The notes: generated from the sequence alone by a model not told the origin. Shown: positions 1 to 7,910, counted from the first letter of the stretch. The stretch is 33,354 nucleotides of DNA from Candidatus Zixiibacteriota bacterium (GCA_020053015.1 JAGVNY010000251.1:1-33354), one strand, 5' to 3'. Made by a program: numbers and translations.

Positions 1-869
1 CGCTCTTTCTGCTGTCTTCCGCGTACGCATCGCTCGGAAAGGGCGATTCTGCGATCGTCATTCTGAATCAGATTGCCGATCGAACTCCAGACCCACGTGA
101 TATTCAGGAAGCGTATTACTGCATAGGCGAAGTGTTCTTGGTTACGAAGCGAGACCCCGACTCAGCGCTGGTGTACTACGAGAAGGTATTCGAGGACTCC
201 TGGCGTTCAGGGTGGCATCATCGAGCTCGTTTGCGGACGGCTGACTGCCATCTTGCGAGAGGCGAAGCTGCTCTTGCCGACAGTCTCTACGCTGAAGTCG
301 ACGCTGCCAAGCTGCCGGAAGGCGACCAGGAACGACTTGCATGGAGAATGGCCGAAGTGAAGTTCTTCGAGCATTCCTTCGATGAAGCGAAACGTCTCTA
401 TGCGTCGCTGACTGTGAAGTTCCGCAGGGGTCTCTACGTCAATGATTGCCTGAAGCGCATATTGATGATTAACGAAAACACAGAGTTTGACCGCATCGAG
501 TTGGACTCGTACGCCGATGCCGAGTTTCTGATCGTGCAGGGCAAGTCTGACTCCGCAGAGTCCGTTTTCAGATCGATTTCCGAGAAGTCCGGCGCAAAGC
601 TCAGCGACATCGCAACATACAGACTTGGTGAACTCTACCTGCTTCGCGGCGAAAGCGAATCGGCTCTTTCGACCTTCGAAAGGCTTCTCTCGGATTTTCC
701 AGACAGCTTCTGGCGGGGCGAATCGCAGAAGGAAATCGCAGACATTTACTGGCAGCGATGGGATATCCCAAAAGCTCAAGAGGCATACCAGCGCCTACTG
801 ACAGGCTACCAGAGTGTGATTCTACAGGATCATGCCCGCAACAGGCTCAGACAGATTGAGCACCTCTAA
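1..869 (+). CDS. Tetratricopeptide-repeat protein, C-terminal part (5' end outside window)
   Basis: The reading frame is open from the first bases (frame starting at base 3), so the gene begins before the window; a GTG at 132 is only an internal codon. About 289 residues are visible, ending in TAA at 867-869. The protein is made of TPR-like helical pairs: segments such as YADAEFLIVQGKSDSAESVF, the stretch YRLGELYLLRGESESALSTF and QKEIADIYWQRWDIPKAQEAY each show the Trp/Leu-Gly-Tyr-Ala spacing of TPR or BamD/YbgF-like repeats. Such modules act as scaffolds for protein-protein contacts, often in the periplasm. No catalytic motif is seen. The visible part does not show a signal peptide because the N-terminus is missing. 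Family assignment to TPR is good; a specific function cannot be given. Confidence 0.8.
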   Translation, partial: LFLLSSAYASLGKGDSAIVILNQIADRTPDPRDIQEAYYCIGEVFLVTKRDPDSALVYYEKVFEDSWRSGWHHRARLRTADCHLARGEAALADSLYAEVDAAKLPEGDQERLAWRMAEVKFFEHSFDEAKRLYASLTVKFRRGLYVNDCLKRILMINENTEFDRIELDSYADAEFLIVQGKSDSAESVFRSISEKSGAKLSDIATYRLGELYLLRGESESALSTFERLLSDFPDSFWRGESQKEIADIYWQRWDIPKAQEAYQRLLTGYQSVILQDHARNRLRQIEHL

Positions 870-958
870 TTCCACTTGCCATCGGCGTTTGTAATCGCAT
901 AACTCCAGACAAATAGCTGCCGCTCGGAGCGTGTTCGCTTGCGTTTCAAGGAGGATCT

Positions 959-1540
959 ATGAACCCGTTGGCACGAGCGTTCAGGATGCTGCTCACTCCC
1001 GCGAAGTAGTGGGAAGCAGTCAAGTTAGAGAACCTTTCGGCAATGGACATGATCACGAAATACGTCGTCATTCTCGCGGCAATACCGGCAGTCGCCGGAT
1101 TCATTGGACGGGCAGTCTTCGGTTACAATGTGCTCGGAATGCACTCGCGAGTCGCAATGGGACCGGGGTTTGTCTGGGCTGTCATGTACTACGTGATGTC
1201 AATCGTGGGTGTCATCGTCTTCGCGTTGATAATCGACCTTCTCGCGCCATCGTTCGGGGCAAAGAAAGACTTCAACGGCTCGATGAAAGTCGCTGTCTTC
1301 TCGATGACGGCATCGTGGGTTGCCGGTGTGTTCGCACTCTTTCCAGCGCTGGCCGTGCTGTCGCTGCTGGGGCTCTATTCGCTCTACCTGCTATGGCTCG
1401 GCATGAAAGCCATCAAAGAGCCGCCAGCAGACAAGCAGGTTGTCTACTACGTGATTTCGCTCGTGGTCGGCATAGTTGTCTACATTGTCGTTGGAGCGGT
1501 CGTGGGCATAGTGGCGCTGGGTGGAGCCATGATGGGGTAG
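959..1540 (+). CDS. Yip1-family integral membrane protein, interrupted by an in-frame TAG at codon 17
   Basis: The hydrophobic body from 1043 (four to five membrane segments, e.g. around KYVVILAAIPAVAGFIGRAV and VVYYVISLVVGIVVYIVVGA) looks like bacterial Yip1-domain proteins. The only good ribosome binding site (AAGGAGG at 948-954) precedes an ATG at 959 in the same frame; that start gives MNPLARAFRMLLTPAK, then TAG (1007-1009), then WEAVKLENLSAMDM. From memory, the Yip1 N-terminus has the pattern LLxPKxEWE, so the TAG falls inside conserved sequence and the intact protein would be 193 residues. As it stands only reinitiation at 1043 (165 residues) would make the membrane part. This is a nonsense mutation, a sequence error, or readthrough; the gene itself ends with TAG, so general amber reassignment is unlikely. 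Confidence 0.75.
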
Positions 1541-1570
1541 AGAGGCTCAAAGGGGCTGACTCAGACATTA

Positions 1571-1655
1571 GTCGGTCGGCCTCTGGGCTGATCCGCTGTT
1601 GCGAATGATGCAGAAGCCCGACAACTCGGTGTCGCGTCGTTTCGTGCGCGTTGTG
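1571..1655 (+). repeat. Degenerate copy of structured repeat family A
   Basis: The string GTCGGTCGGCCTC at 1571 followed by a GCAGAAGCCCGACAA core and a TCGGTGTCG...TTTCGTGCGCG tail matches, with gaps, the same series of blocks in the two better copies near 6600 and 31550. The terminal inverted repeats of those copies are not recognisable here, so it looks like a decayed relic lying between the convergent Yip1 and rho genes. Confidence 0.5.
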
Positions 1656-1718
1656 TTCACCGCGGAGAAAATGCAGACTGACGCCAATTGCTCCGATTTC
1701 GCAGCGATTCCCGTTTCT

Positions 1719-2966
1719 TCAGCTCTTCATCGAGTCCAGGAACTTCGTGTTCGACTTGGTCTTTTTGACTCTATCGAGCAGGAATTCCATCCCCTCGACC
1801 GGATTCATTTCCGCAAGGAACTTGCGCATGATCCAGACCTTGTTTAGCTCGTCCGCAGTAAGAAGCAGCTCTTCCTTACGCGTACCCGAGCGATTGATAT
1901 CCATCGCCGGGAATATCCTTCGGTCGGACAGTCTGCGGTCGAGCACGATTTCCATATTGCCGGTGCCCTTGAACTCCTCGAAGATCACTTCATCCATGCG
2001 CGAGCCGGTCTCGATTAGCGCCGTGCCGATAATTGTCAGTGACCCGCCTTCCTCGATATTTCTCGCCGCACCGAAGAACTTCTTCGGCCTGTGAAGCGCG
2101 TTCGAGTCAACACCGCCTGACAGAATCTTGCCTGAATGGGGCACCACTGCGTTGTGCGCGCGAGCAAGACGAGTAATCGAATCGAGAAGTATCACCACAT
2201 GCTGCTGATGCTCAACAAGACGCTTCGACTTGTTGATCACCATTTCAGCCACCTGAACGTGCCGCTCCGCTGGTTCGTCGAATGTCGATGAAACCACTTC
2301 GCCGCGAACGGAGCGCTTCATTTCGGTGACCTCTTCAGGCCGCTCGTCGATCAACAGTACTATGAGCTTCATTTCGGGATGATTCGAGGTGATCGCGTTG
2401 GCGATTCTTTGAAGAATCATCGTCTTTCCGGCCTTGGGCGGCGACACTATCAGACCTCTCTGTCCTTTGCCGATCGGAGTCATCAAGTCCATGATTCGCG
2501 TAGTATATTCCGAGACCGAATACTCAAGCTTGATCTTCTCCTGCGGGTAGAGCGGGGTCAAGTTCTCGAACAGAATCTTGTGTTTCGCGATTTCGGGGTT
2601 TTCGAAATTCACGGCTTCGATCTTGAGAAGAGCGAAATATCGTTCCGACTCCTTCGGGGGTCTCACCTGACCGGATACTGTATCGCCCGTACGGAGGTCG
2701 AATCTCTTGATCTGGGAGGGAGAGACATAGATGTCATCAGGGCCCGGCAGATAGTTGTAATCTGCGGACCTTAGGAATCCGTATCCCTCATCGAGAATCT
2801 CCAATACGCCTTCAGCAAAGATCAACCCGTCCTTCTCAGTTCGGGCCTCGAGAATCTTGAAGATTAGCTCTTGTTTGCGCAGTCCTGACACGCCAGGAAT
2901 GTCGAGCTCTTCTGCCATTTTAAGAAGCTCGGCGATTGTTTTTGTTTTCAGGTCAACAATGTCCAT
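1719..2966 (-). CDS. rho: Transcription termination factor Rho
   Basis: A 415-residue protein, the usual Rho length, that forms the hexameric RNA-dependent ATPase terminating untranslated transcripts. The order of parts is classical: Rho N-terminal helical domain ([20 protein letters not shown]), cold-shock-type RNA-binding domain at about 48-118 ([28 protein letters not shown]), and the RecA-like ATPase domain with Walker A SPPKAGKT at 175-182, [16 protein letters not shown] (Walker B region), the Q-loop region near [14 protein letters not shown] and the R-loop near [27 protein letters not shown] at 2966 fits the family start; an AGAGG lies upstream. Monocistronic on this strand: the next gene upstream (rsfS) ends 100 bases away. 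Confidence 0.98.
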   Translation of the reverse strand: MDIVDLKTKTIAELLKMAEELDIPGVSGLRKQELIFKILEARTEKDGLIFAEGVLEILDEGYGFLRSADYNYLPGPDDIYVSPSQIKRFDLRTGDTVSGQVRPPKESERYFALLKIEAVNFENPEIAKHKILFENLTPLYPQEKIKLEYSVSEYTTRIMDLMTPIGKGQRGLIVSPPKAGKTMILQRIANAITSNHPEMKLIVLLIDERPEEVTEMKRSVRGEVVSSTFDEPAERHVQVAEMVINKSKRLVEHQQHVVILLDSITRLARAHNAVVPHSGKILSGGVDSNALHRPKKFFGAARNIEEGGSLTIIGTALIETGSRMDEVIFEEFKGTGNMEIVLDRRLSDRRIFPAMDINRSGTRKEELLLTADELNKVWIMRKFLAEMNPVEGMEFLLDRVKKTKSNTKFLDSMKS

Positions 2967-3066
2967 GAGGAAGTACCTCTGCTCTTATGAATTAACTTGC
3001 TAATATTCGCTGCCTGCAAGGATCTGGTTTGTCAAAGTGGGAATGTGAAGTTTTGTCCAGTGTTTG

Positions 3067-3459
3067 TTATTCGTCCTCCAGCTTCTCCATAGGTGCATCT
3101 CCCCAGAGTCTCTCAAGTCCGTAGAACTTGCGCCTTTCTTCGAGAAAGATATGCACCACAACATCGACGTAATCTATCAAGACCCAGGTGCCATGTGCCA
3201 TACCCTCTGTGTGCAAGGGTTTCTGGTCGTGTTCGGCAAGACCTTGGCGTATACTCTCCGCGATCGCCTTTACATGAATATCCGCCGCTCCTGAGCAGAT
3301 CACAAAAAAGTCTGTGACCGAAGTCAACTGGCGCAAGTCAAGTATTACAACGTTGGATGCCTTCTTGGCGCGGGCGAGATCGCCGGCAAGGAGAGATAGA
3401 TCGTGAGAGCTCAGTGCCAATCGCCTGGGGTGACTCCTTTCTGTCGAGGATTCGACCAT
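3067..3459 (-). CDS. rsfS: Ribosomal silencing factor RsfS (iojap/YbeB family)
   Basis: RsfS binds ribosomal protein uL14 and blocks subunit joining when nutrients are short. The frame contains the family signature: LAGDLARAKKASNVVILDLRQL, then TSVTDFFVICSGAADIHVKAIA, then a GxWVLIDYVDVVVHIFLEE..RxFYGLERLWGDA segment. An ATG at 3459 is one base after the TAG of the upstream LytR_C gene (TAGAATG) and has AAGG about eight bases before it, giving a 130-residue protein, close to the family norm. The frame could be extended to 3501 but this would overlap the neighbour. Coupled translation with the LytR_C gene is likely, an arrangement often seen in this type of genome. Confidence 0.95.
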   Translation of the reverse strand: MVESSTERSHPRRLALSSHDLSLLAGDLARAKKASNVVILDLRQLTSVTDFFVICSGAADIHVKAIAESIRQGLAEHDQKPLHTEGMAHGTWVLIDYVDVVVHIFLEERRKFYGLERLWGDAPMEKLEDE

Positions 3460-3460
3460 T

Positions 3461-3979
3461 CTACCTTGATGTTGACCCAAGTTTCTGGATCGTCGTGTCA
3501 AAATCCTTCCCGATAATCACTGTAAGATCAACGCTGAGGTAGTTGTCTTCGAGCGCTTGATAGACGACATTCTCCGCTCGGGCGCCAACGGCAGCCGCCA
3601 GCCTGTGCGCGTATTCGAGGGCTCCCTCCTCGCGCGATATGATCATTGTTTCAGAGACGTCATAGGATTCGAAATTATCCTCGTCAACAATGTCCAACTC
3701 CATACTCGGTACTTCCGCTCGTCGAAGATAATCCGCAGCCTTTGCTGCAGCCCCCTTCTTCCCGCAGCCGTTCAGCACTTGCACTCTGACATAGGCGGTT
3801 TCAATGGGGGGCAAGCTCTTTGTCTCGCCAGTGAGTACTTTCACCATCGTAGAGGAAGCAAACACCAGCACAACAATCGAAAGTACGCCGATAGCATAGT
3901 TGAGTTTCCTGCTTGGCTTCGGCGTTATTCTCAACTGGTACTGCTTGTGAAAGGGAAGGGGTCTTTTTCTTCGAAACAT
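3461..3979 (-). CDS. LytR C-terminal-domain protein, single membrane anchor
   Basis: A 172-residue protein with a basic cytoplasmic N-terminus (MFRRKRPLPFHK), one transmembrane helix at about residues 27-48 (YAIGVLSIVVLVFASSTMV) and an extracytoplasmic LytR_C domain beginning at VRVQVLNGCGKKGAAAKAADYL and ending with LSVDLTVIIGKDF. LytR_C (also called LytR/CpsA/Psr C-terminal) domains occur fused to wall-glycopolymer ligases or alone, as here; the function of stand-alone forms is not known. It sits between an exported barrel-like protein (21 bases upstream) and rsfS (1 base downstream), so the three form an operon. No catalytic LCP domain is present. Confidence 0.85.
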   Translation of the reverse strand: MFRRKRPLPFHKQYQLRITPKPSRKLNYAIGVLSIVVLVFASSTMVKVLTGETKSLPPIETAYVRVQVLNGCGKKGAAAKAADYLRRAEVPSMELDIVDEDNFESYDVSETMIISREEGALEYAHRLAAAVGARAENVVYQALEDNYLSVDLTVIIGKDFDTTIQKLGSTSR

Positions 3980-4000
3980 CGTCTAAAGGAAGTGAGTGGT

Positions 4001-4480
4001 TCAAAAGGCGGCCGGATTCAGCGGCCAAAATGGATTTTGCCGACCTCCGGCATACCCGCCTGGGAGACTCTCGAAGCTAATGAGAAAGCGAAACTTCTCG
4101 CTCGGATGATAGAGGAGTTGAACATTGGGTAGAATCGTACCATAGTTCGTGACCCCTCGATCATTACGCGAAAAGACCTGCGACGGCTGATGGAGCCAAC
4201 CCAGAGCAACGCCGAGATCAAGAGACTTCGACAGCTGATACCTCATCGAGTTCACGTACAACCCGAGAGTCTGACCATGACCGCCGACCGAGAAGTAAGA
4301 CAACGTGTAGCTGTGCGTCATGGAAAACCTGCTCGGATCGAGCAAAGAGAACTTGCTTTCGTAGCGATTGGCGCCGATGGCTTCAGCAGGTGATGCGGCA
4401 TCGGATTTCACGTCGACGCTCTGCCCCACCCCGGCCGAAACGGCAATGGCAACAACGAATATGGCTATCAGGTATCTCAT
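4001..4480 (-). CDS. Exported beta-barrel-like hypothetical protein
   Basis: A 159-residue protein starting with a signal peptide (MRYLIAIFVVAIAVSAGVGQS). The mature part has alternating polar and hydrophobic strands with frequent aromatic residues (SMTHSYTLSYFSVGGHGQTL, YQLSKSLDLGVALGWLHQP, ILPNVQLLYHPSEKFRFLIS), as in small outer-membrane barrels or barrel fragments. No named family is recognised. It is the first gene of an operon with the LytR_C protein and rsfS; GAGG lies 11 bases before the ATG and a candidate promoter lies at 4510-4538. Cell-envelope location is inferred from the signal peptide and strand pattern only. Confidence 0.7.
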   Translation of the reverse strand: MRYLIAIFVVAIAVSAGVGQSVDVKSDAASPAEAIGANRYESKFSLLDPSRFSMTHSYTLSYFSVGGHGQTLGLYVNSMRYQLSKSLDLGVALGWLHQPSQVFSRNDRGVTNYGTILPNVQLLYHPSEKFRFLISFESLPGGYAGGRQNPFWPLNPAAF

Positions 4481-4509
4481 TCTATCAACTGCCTCACTGA
4501 GACCGTACT

Positions 4510-4538
4510 ATTATACGCCGCAAGTAAGCCCATGTTTA
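4510..4538 (-). promoter_or_regulatory. Candidate sigma-70 promoter of the barrel-LytR_C-rsfS operon
   Basis: On the minus strand TATAAT (4510-4515) stands 17 bases from TAAACA (4533-4538, 4 of 6 matches to the -35 consensus). Transcription would begin near 4503, about 23 bases before the ATG at 4480. The -35 overlaps the end of the upstream glmU-like gene. Confidence 0.45.
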
Positions 4539-5300
4539 ATCTTTGTCAAGCGAAAACGCCTTAAGGAGGTACTGGTCAAGCGCAGACAATTCCTCCGGAG
4601 AGTTCACTCCCACTGTCTCTCGATAGTCTTCGGCGCAACAGCCCGCTGTCGGGATGCCCTCTTCAAGAAATATCTTCATAACGTCTGTCAGGTAATACTC
4701 GCCCTGGCTGTTGCGATTGTTCACTTTCCCCAGCGCTCGAAACAGCGGCTCCTTTTCGAAAACGAATGTCCCAGTATTGATTTCGGCAATTTGTCGCTCC
4801 GCTTCAGTGGCGTCTTTGTGCTCCACGATCTTCAAAATCATGCCAGCTTTATCCCGGATGATTCGCCCGTAGCCGGTCGGATCGGGCAAGATCGCGGTCA
4901 GTACGGTGGCTGCCGCCTTCCGCCTTGCGTGCTCGCCGATTAGGTTACGCAATGTCGCCGGCCGAAGCAATGGAACATCACCCGCAAGCACCAGCACTCT
5001 TCCTGTGAATCCGCTCAACGCTGATTCTGCCATTTGCACAGCGTGTCCCGTACCGAGCTGCTCGGTTTGTTCGACGAATTCGATCCCCTGTCGCCGAATT
5101 GCCTGCCGAACCTGTTCCGCACGGTGACCTATAACTACGACAGTTCTGTCAACGTCGATCTTCTGAAGTGTGTCCAGCACATGCTCCAGCAAAGATTTGC
5201 CCGCAGCCTTATGCAAGACCTTGGGCAAATCGGACTTCATTCTCTTGCCCTTGCCGGCCGCAAGAACAACGGCAACAAGGCCGGAACTGCTTACTGACAT
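4536..5300 (-). CDS. GlmU-type uridylyltransferase, pyrophosphorylase domain only
   Basis: A 254-residue nucleotidyltransferase with the sugar-nucleotide signature LAAGKGKRMKSDLPKVLHKA near the N-terminus, then VIGHRAEQVRQAI, QLGTGHAVQMAE, LAGDVPLLRPATL (metal-binding Asp), PTGYGRIIRD, NTGTFVFE and NSQGEYYLTDVMKIF. These are the landmarks of the N-terminal half of GlmU, which makes UDP-GlcNAc from GlcNAc-1-phosphate and UTP. The C-terminal left-handed beta-helix acetyltransferase half of bifunctional GlmU (roughly 200 further residues) is absent; the frame simply stops at 4536. The gene starts 6 bases after panD and belongs to the panC-panD transcript. Acetylation of glucosamine-1-phosphate must come from elsewhere, or the substrate differs. 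Confidence 0.88.
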   Translation of the reverse strand: MSVSSSGLVAVVLAAGKGKRMKSDLPKVLHKAAGKSLLEHVLDTLQKIDVDRTVVVIGHRAEQVRQAIRRQGIEFVEQTEQLGTGHAVQMAESALSGFTGRVLVLAGDVPLLRPATLRNLIGEHARRKAAATVLTAILPDPTGYGRIIRDKAGMILKIVEHKDATEAERQIAEINTGTFVFEKEPLFRALGKVNNRNSQGEYYLTDVMKIFLEEGIPTAGCCAEDYRETVGVNSPEELSALDQYLLKAFSLDKD

Positions 5301-5306
5301 CTTCTC

Positions 5307-5675
5307 TTATTTCTTGATTCTGTTGTTCTGATCGACAAGGACAATTCGGGGTTTGAATCCGGCAGCTTTTTCGACCGGAATCAACGAGTACGCAATAACT
5401 ATCACTCTATCGCCGGGAGTTCCGTGTCTGGCAGCAGCCCCATTCAAGCAGACAGTGCCCGAACCTGACTCGCCTCTGATGAGATATGTTTCGATCCTGC
5501 TCCCGCTATTCAGATTCAGGACATGAACTTTCTCATACGCGAACAAACCTGCTGCGTCCACCAGGTCGGAATCGATAGTTATCGAGCCCTCGTACTGCAG
5601 GTCTGCGTTCGTGATGGTTGCGCGGTGAATCTTCGCGCGGCACACATGTATGTACTGTTCTGTTCCCATAGTCAT
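5307..5675 (-). CDS. panD: Aspartate 1-decarboxylase
   Basis: Makes beta-alanine from aspartate for pantothenate synthesis with a pyruvoyl cofactor formed by self-cleavage. The 122-residue proenzyme has the cleavage site in YEGSITID (Gly30-Ser31; Ser31 becomes pyruvoyl), the catalytic Lys15 in CRAKIHRATIT, the RIETYLIRGESGSG loop with the Arg-Thr-Tyr triad, and NGAAARHGTPGDRVIVIAY. ATG at 5675 overlaps the stop of panC by four bases (ATGA); an alternative ATG lies two codons later. Neighbours panC and the glmU-like gene are on the same transcript. Confidence 0.97.
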   Translation of the reverse strand: MTMGTEQYIHVCRAKIHRATITNADLQYEGSITIDSDLVDAAGLFAYEKVHVLNLNSGSRIETYLIRGESGSGTVCLNGAAARHGTPGDRVIVIAYSLIPVEKAAGFKPRIVLVDQNNRIKK

Positions 5676-6535
5676 TTGCGGCCCCTTCTCGATGGCCGGA
5701 CGATAATATTGTCAATAAGCCTCACTCCGTCAAGCCATACTGCGACGAAAATGCCTGCTTTCCCTTCGACTCGATCAAGCGTTCGAAGGTCATCTGGGTC
5801 GAGAATCGCGATGTAATCGATCCTGACACCCGGAGTTGGCTCGATTTCGCTCCTCGCTGCGGCTTCGATCTTTGCCGGGTCTTCTTCTCCAGCGATCGCA
5901 AGCGCTTCCGCCGCCCTCATCCCACGATGAATACACGAAGCACGGCTCAACTGTTCCTGGTTGAAGTAGCGATTGCGGGAGGACATCGCAAGCCCGGACC
6001 TTTCGCGCACAGTGGGAGCTACCACTATTCGGGCTGGAAAATTCAGATGGCGCACCATAGACTTGATCATGGCTACCTGCTGGCCATCTTTCTGGCCAAA
6101 AACTGCCACATCAGGGCACACTACATTCAGCAGCTTGGCAACGACCGTGGCGACCCCCCTAAAGTGCCCCGGTCTGGCAGCTCCTTCCAGGATGGAGCTG
6201 ATCTCCTCAACGTCGACGAAAGTGCTGTGATCGGTTGAGTATATGTCGGAAGCAGTCGGAAGAAACAGCAGATCGACCTTCTCCGTTACAAGAAGTCGCT
6301 TGTCAGCTGAAAGAGGACGAGGGTATCTTGCGAAGTCCTCCCCTGGTGCGAATTGCGTTGGATTGACGAATACCGATACGACAACCGTGTCGCCGAGCTT
6401 TCTCGCCCTGCGGACAAGCGACAGATGCCCCTCATGAAGCGCGCCCATGGTCGGAACGAATGCGATCTTGCGTCCTTTTCGCTTCAGTCCGAGGCAGATC
6501 GCCTGCATCTTTTTGGAACTCCTAATAACTCTCAT
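5672..6535 (-). CDS. panC: Pantothenate synthetase (pantoate--beta-alanine ligase)
   Basis: Condenses pantoate and beta-alanine with ATP through pantoyl-adenylate. The nucleotidyltransferase signature FVPTMGALHEGHLSLVRRA (HIGH-like HEGH), FVNPTQFAPGEDFARYPR, the central FGQKDGQQVAMIKSMVRHL and the KMSKS-like GLAMSSRNRYF are all present. I choose the ATG at 6535 (MRVIRSSKKMQ), which agrees with the family N-terminus and gives 287 residues; the open frame runs on to 6592 only because it enters the structured repeat at 6569. The gene is first in panC-panD-glmU-like, while panB lies 253 bases upstream across the repeat. Confidence 0.97.
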   Translation of the reverse strand: MRVIRSSKKMQAICLGLKRKGRKIAFVPTMGALHEGHLSLVRRARKLGDTVVVSVFVNPTQFAPGEDFARYPRPLSADKRLLVTEKVDLLFLPTASDIYSTDHSTFVDVEEISSILEGAARPGHFRGVATVVAKLLNVVCPDVAVFGQKDGQQVAMIKSMVRHLNFPARIVVAPTVRERSGLAMSSRNRYFNQEQLSRASCIHRGMRAAEALAIAGEEDPAKIEAAARSEIEPTPGVRIDYIAILDPDDLRTLDRVEGKAGIFVAVWLDGVRLIDNIIVRPSRRGRK

Positions 6536-6565
6536 GGCACTCTGATTGCGAATCTTCGTCTTTCG

Positions 6566-6750
6566 GATTCGGGAAGCCTGAGGCTGTCCCATAAGTGAGT
6601 AGGTCGGCCTCCGGAGTCACGCGGTGCGTGACGCAGAAGGCCGACAAGTCCGTGTCGGATTTCTTCTTGCGCGTAGCGCAATCCGGAACCCGACCCACTC
6701 CAATCAAGCATTTCGCACCTTTTGGGACAACCTCAGGATTCCTAACAGCG
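6566..6750 (+). repeat. Structured repeat family A, full copy with terminal inverted repeats
   Basis: About 185 bases between panC and panB. Left end GGGAAGCCTGAGGCTGTCCC (6571-6590) and right end GGGACAACCTCAGGATTCC (6724-6742) are imperfect inverted copies of each other. Inside are nested foldbacks: GTCGGCCT...AGGCCGAC around GTCACGC/GCGTGAC, then TCGGATT...AATCCGGA around GCGC/GCGC, and an outer GAGTAGGTCGG/CCGACCCACTC pairing. The same architecture and about the same length recur at 31517-31702. No coding capacity is believed. Confidence 0.8.
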
Positions 6751-6788
6751 CGAGTATGCGATCTACATTGCCTGAGCAGCATCTGCGC

Positions 6789-7595
6789 TCAATAAGTCTC
6801 TTTTTTCGACGGGTAATCCCCTGTTTTGACGTCTGCGACAAATCTCTCGCCGACTTCCCTGATCTTGTCCGCGAGGTTGAAGTACTTCCGCACATACTTC
6901 GCCTCGAACGAATCGTCGAGACCCATGATATCGTTGATCACGATAATTTGCCCATCGACAGACGCGCCTGCGCCGATTCCTATCGTGGGAATCGTCAGCT
7001 TTTCAGTGATCTCCGCAGCCACACTTGGTTTCATTGCCTCCAGAACGATCGCGAAACAGCCAGCAGCTTGTAGAGCTTCGGCAGATTCCATGAGGTACGA
7101 TTTGGAACTGTCATCCTTGCCCTGAACTCGATAACCCCCGAACCGGTGTATTGACTGCGGAGTCAGTCCCACATGTCCCATGACCGGGATTCCGATCTCG
7201 GTGAGTCTACTGACCGTGTCAGCCATCTCGATTCCGCCTTCCAGCTTCACACCTTGCGCACCGGCTTCTTTGAGATACCTTCCGGCGTTCGCTATCGCCT
7301 CCGCGATAGATTGCTGATACGTCAAGAACGGCATGTCTCCGATGACGATCGCGTGCTCGGCGGCTCTTGCGACGGCTTCCGTGTGATAGAGACTCTGATT
7401 GAGGGTAAGAGAAAGTGTATTCGGCTTGCCGTAGAAGACCATGTTCAGGCTGTCGCCGACAAGTAGACCATCGACCCCGGCTCTGTCGAGATGCCTTGCG
7501 GTGAAGAAATCGTAAGCAGTGATCCAGACCTGCTTCTCACCGTCCAGCTTCTTCTTTTTGATATCGAGTATGGTAATTCGTCCAGATCCAGCCAT
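6789..7595 (-). CDS. panB: 3-methyl-2-oxobutanoate hydroxymethyltransferase
   Basis: First committed step of pantothenate synthesis: transfers a hydroxymethyl group from methylene-tetrahydrofolate to 2-oxoisovalerate to form ketopantoate. The 268-residue TIM-barrel protein has the conserved ITAYDFFTARHLDRAGVDG start, the metal-binding GDSLNMVFYG, VIGDMPFLTYQQS, the GAQGVKLEGG segment, PVMGHVGLTPQS and the ATIGIGAG-like PTIGIGAGASVDGQI. Length and start (ATG 7595, MAGSGRITILDI) match the family. It reads toward panC but repeat A intervenes, so transcription with panCD is uncertain. No ketopantoate reductase (panE) gene is in the window. Confidence 0.97.
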   Translation of the reverse strand: MAGSGRITILDIKKKKLDGEKQVWITAYDFFTARHLDRAGVDGLLVGDSLNMVFYGKPNTLSLTLNQSLYHTEAVARAAEHAIVIGDMPFLTYQQSIAEAIANAGRYLKEAGAQGVKLEGGIEMADTVSRLTEIGIPVMGHVGLTPQSIHRFGGYRVQGKDDSSKSYLMESAEALQAAGCFAIVLEAMKPSVAAEITEKLTIPTIGIGAGASVDGQIIVINDIMGLDDSFEAKYVRKYFNLADKIREVGERFVADVKTGDYPSKKETY

Positions 7596-7698
7596 GTTAT
7601 ATACTCACTTCGCTAAAGCTATATCCCTGACTCTTCTTCGCAGCGAAGCAGCACCTCGTCATCCCAGCGGAAGCGACCGTTGAAAAAGCCCGCGTTGT

Positions 7699-7787
7699 GT
7701 CATTCTGAGCGCAGCGTAGAATCTGATCCATGTTGCCGTTCATCAAACAGAAGATCCTCCGTCGAAAGTACCCCCCTCAGGATGACA
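7699..7787 (+). repeat. Foldback repeat family C
   Basis: An 89-base element with terminal inverted repeats TGTCATTCTGAG (7699-7710) and CTCAGGATGACA (7776-7787), 11 of 12 positions complementary, followed inward by AGAATCTGATC and AGATCCTCC. Short elements with a GTCATTCTGAGCG...AGAATCT sequence are a known type of dispersed intergenic repeat in many environmental bacterial genomes (from memory). One copy only in this window. Confidence 0.6.
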
Positions 7788-7910
7788 ATCCAAAGGGATT
7801 TTACAACAACCCCAGAAGCGGGACACAGGGAAACCATGCCCTGGGCTCCGGCTTTCAGGATTGTTGAAATGCCCTGTATTGAGGCATTGACCCATGCCGG
7901 GACATCCGAT

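Noticed and set aside
1007-1009. TAG as a pyrrolysine or reassigned codon
   Set aside because: Several genes here, including this one, end in TAG, and no suppressor system is visible; a nonsense mutation or read error is simpler. Kept as a finding for checking only.
931-1608. 225-codon plus-strand frame overlapping the Yip1 gene
   Set aside because: It is Arg/Ser/Cys-rich text in a shifted frame of the membrane-protein gene, with no ribosome binding site; a shadow frame.
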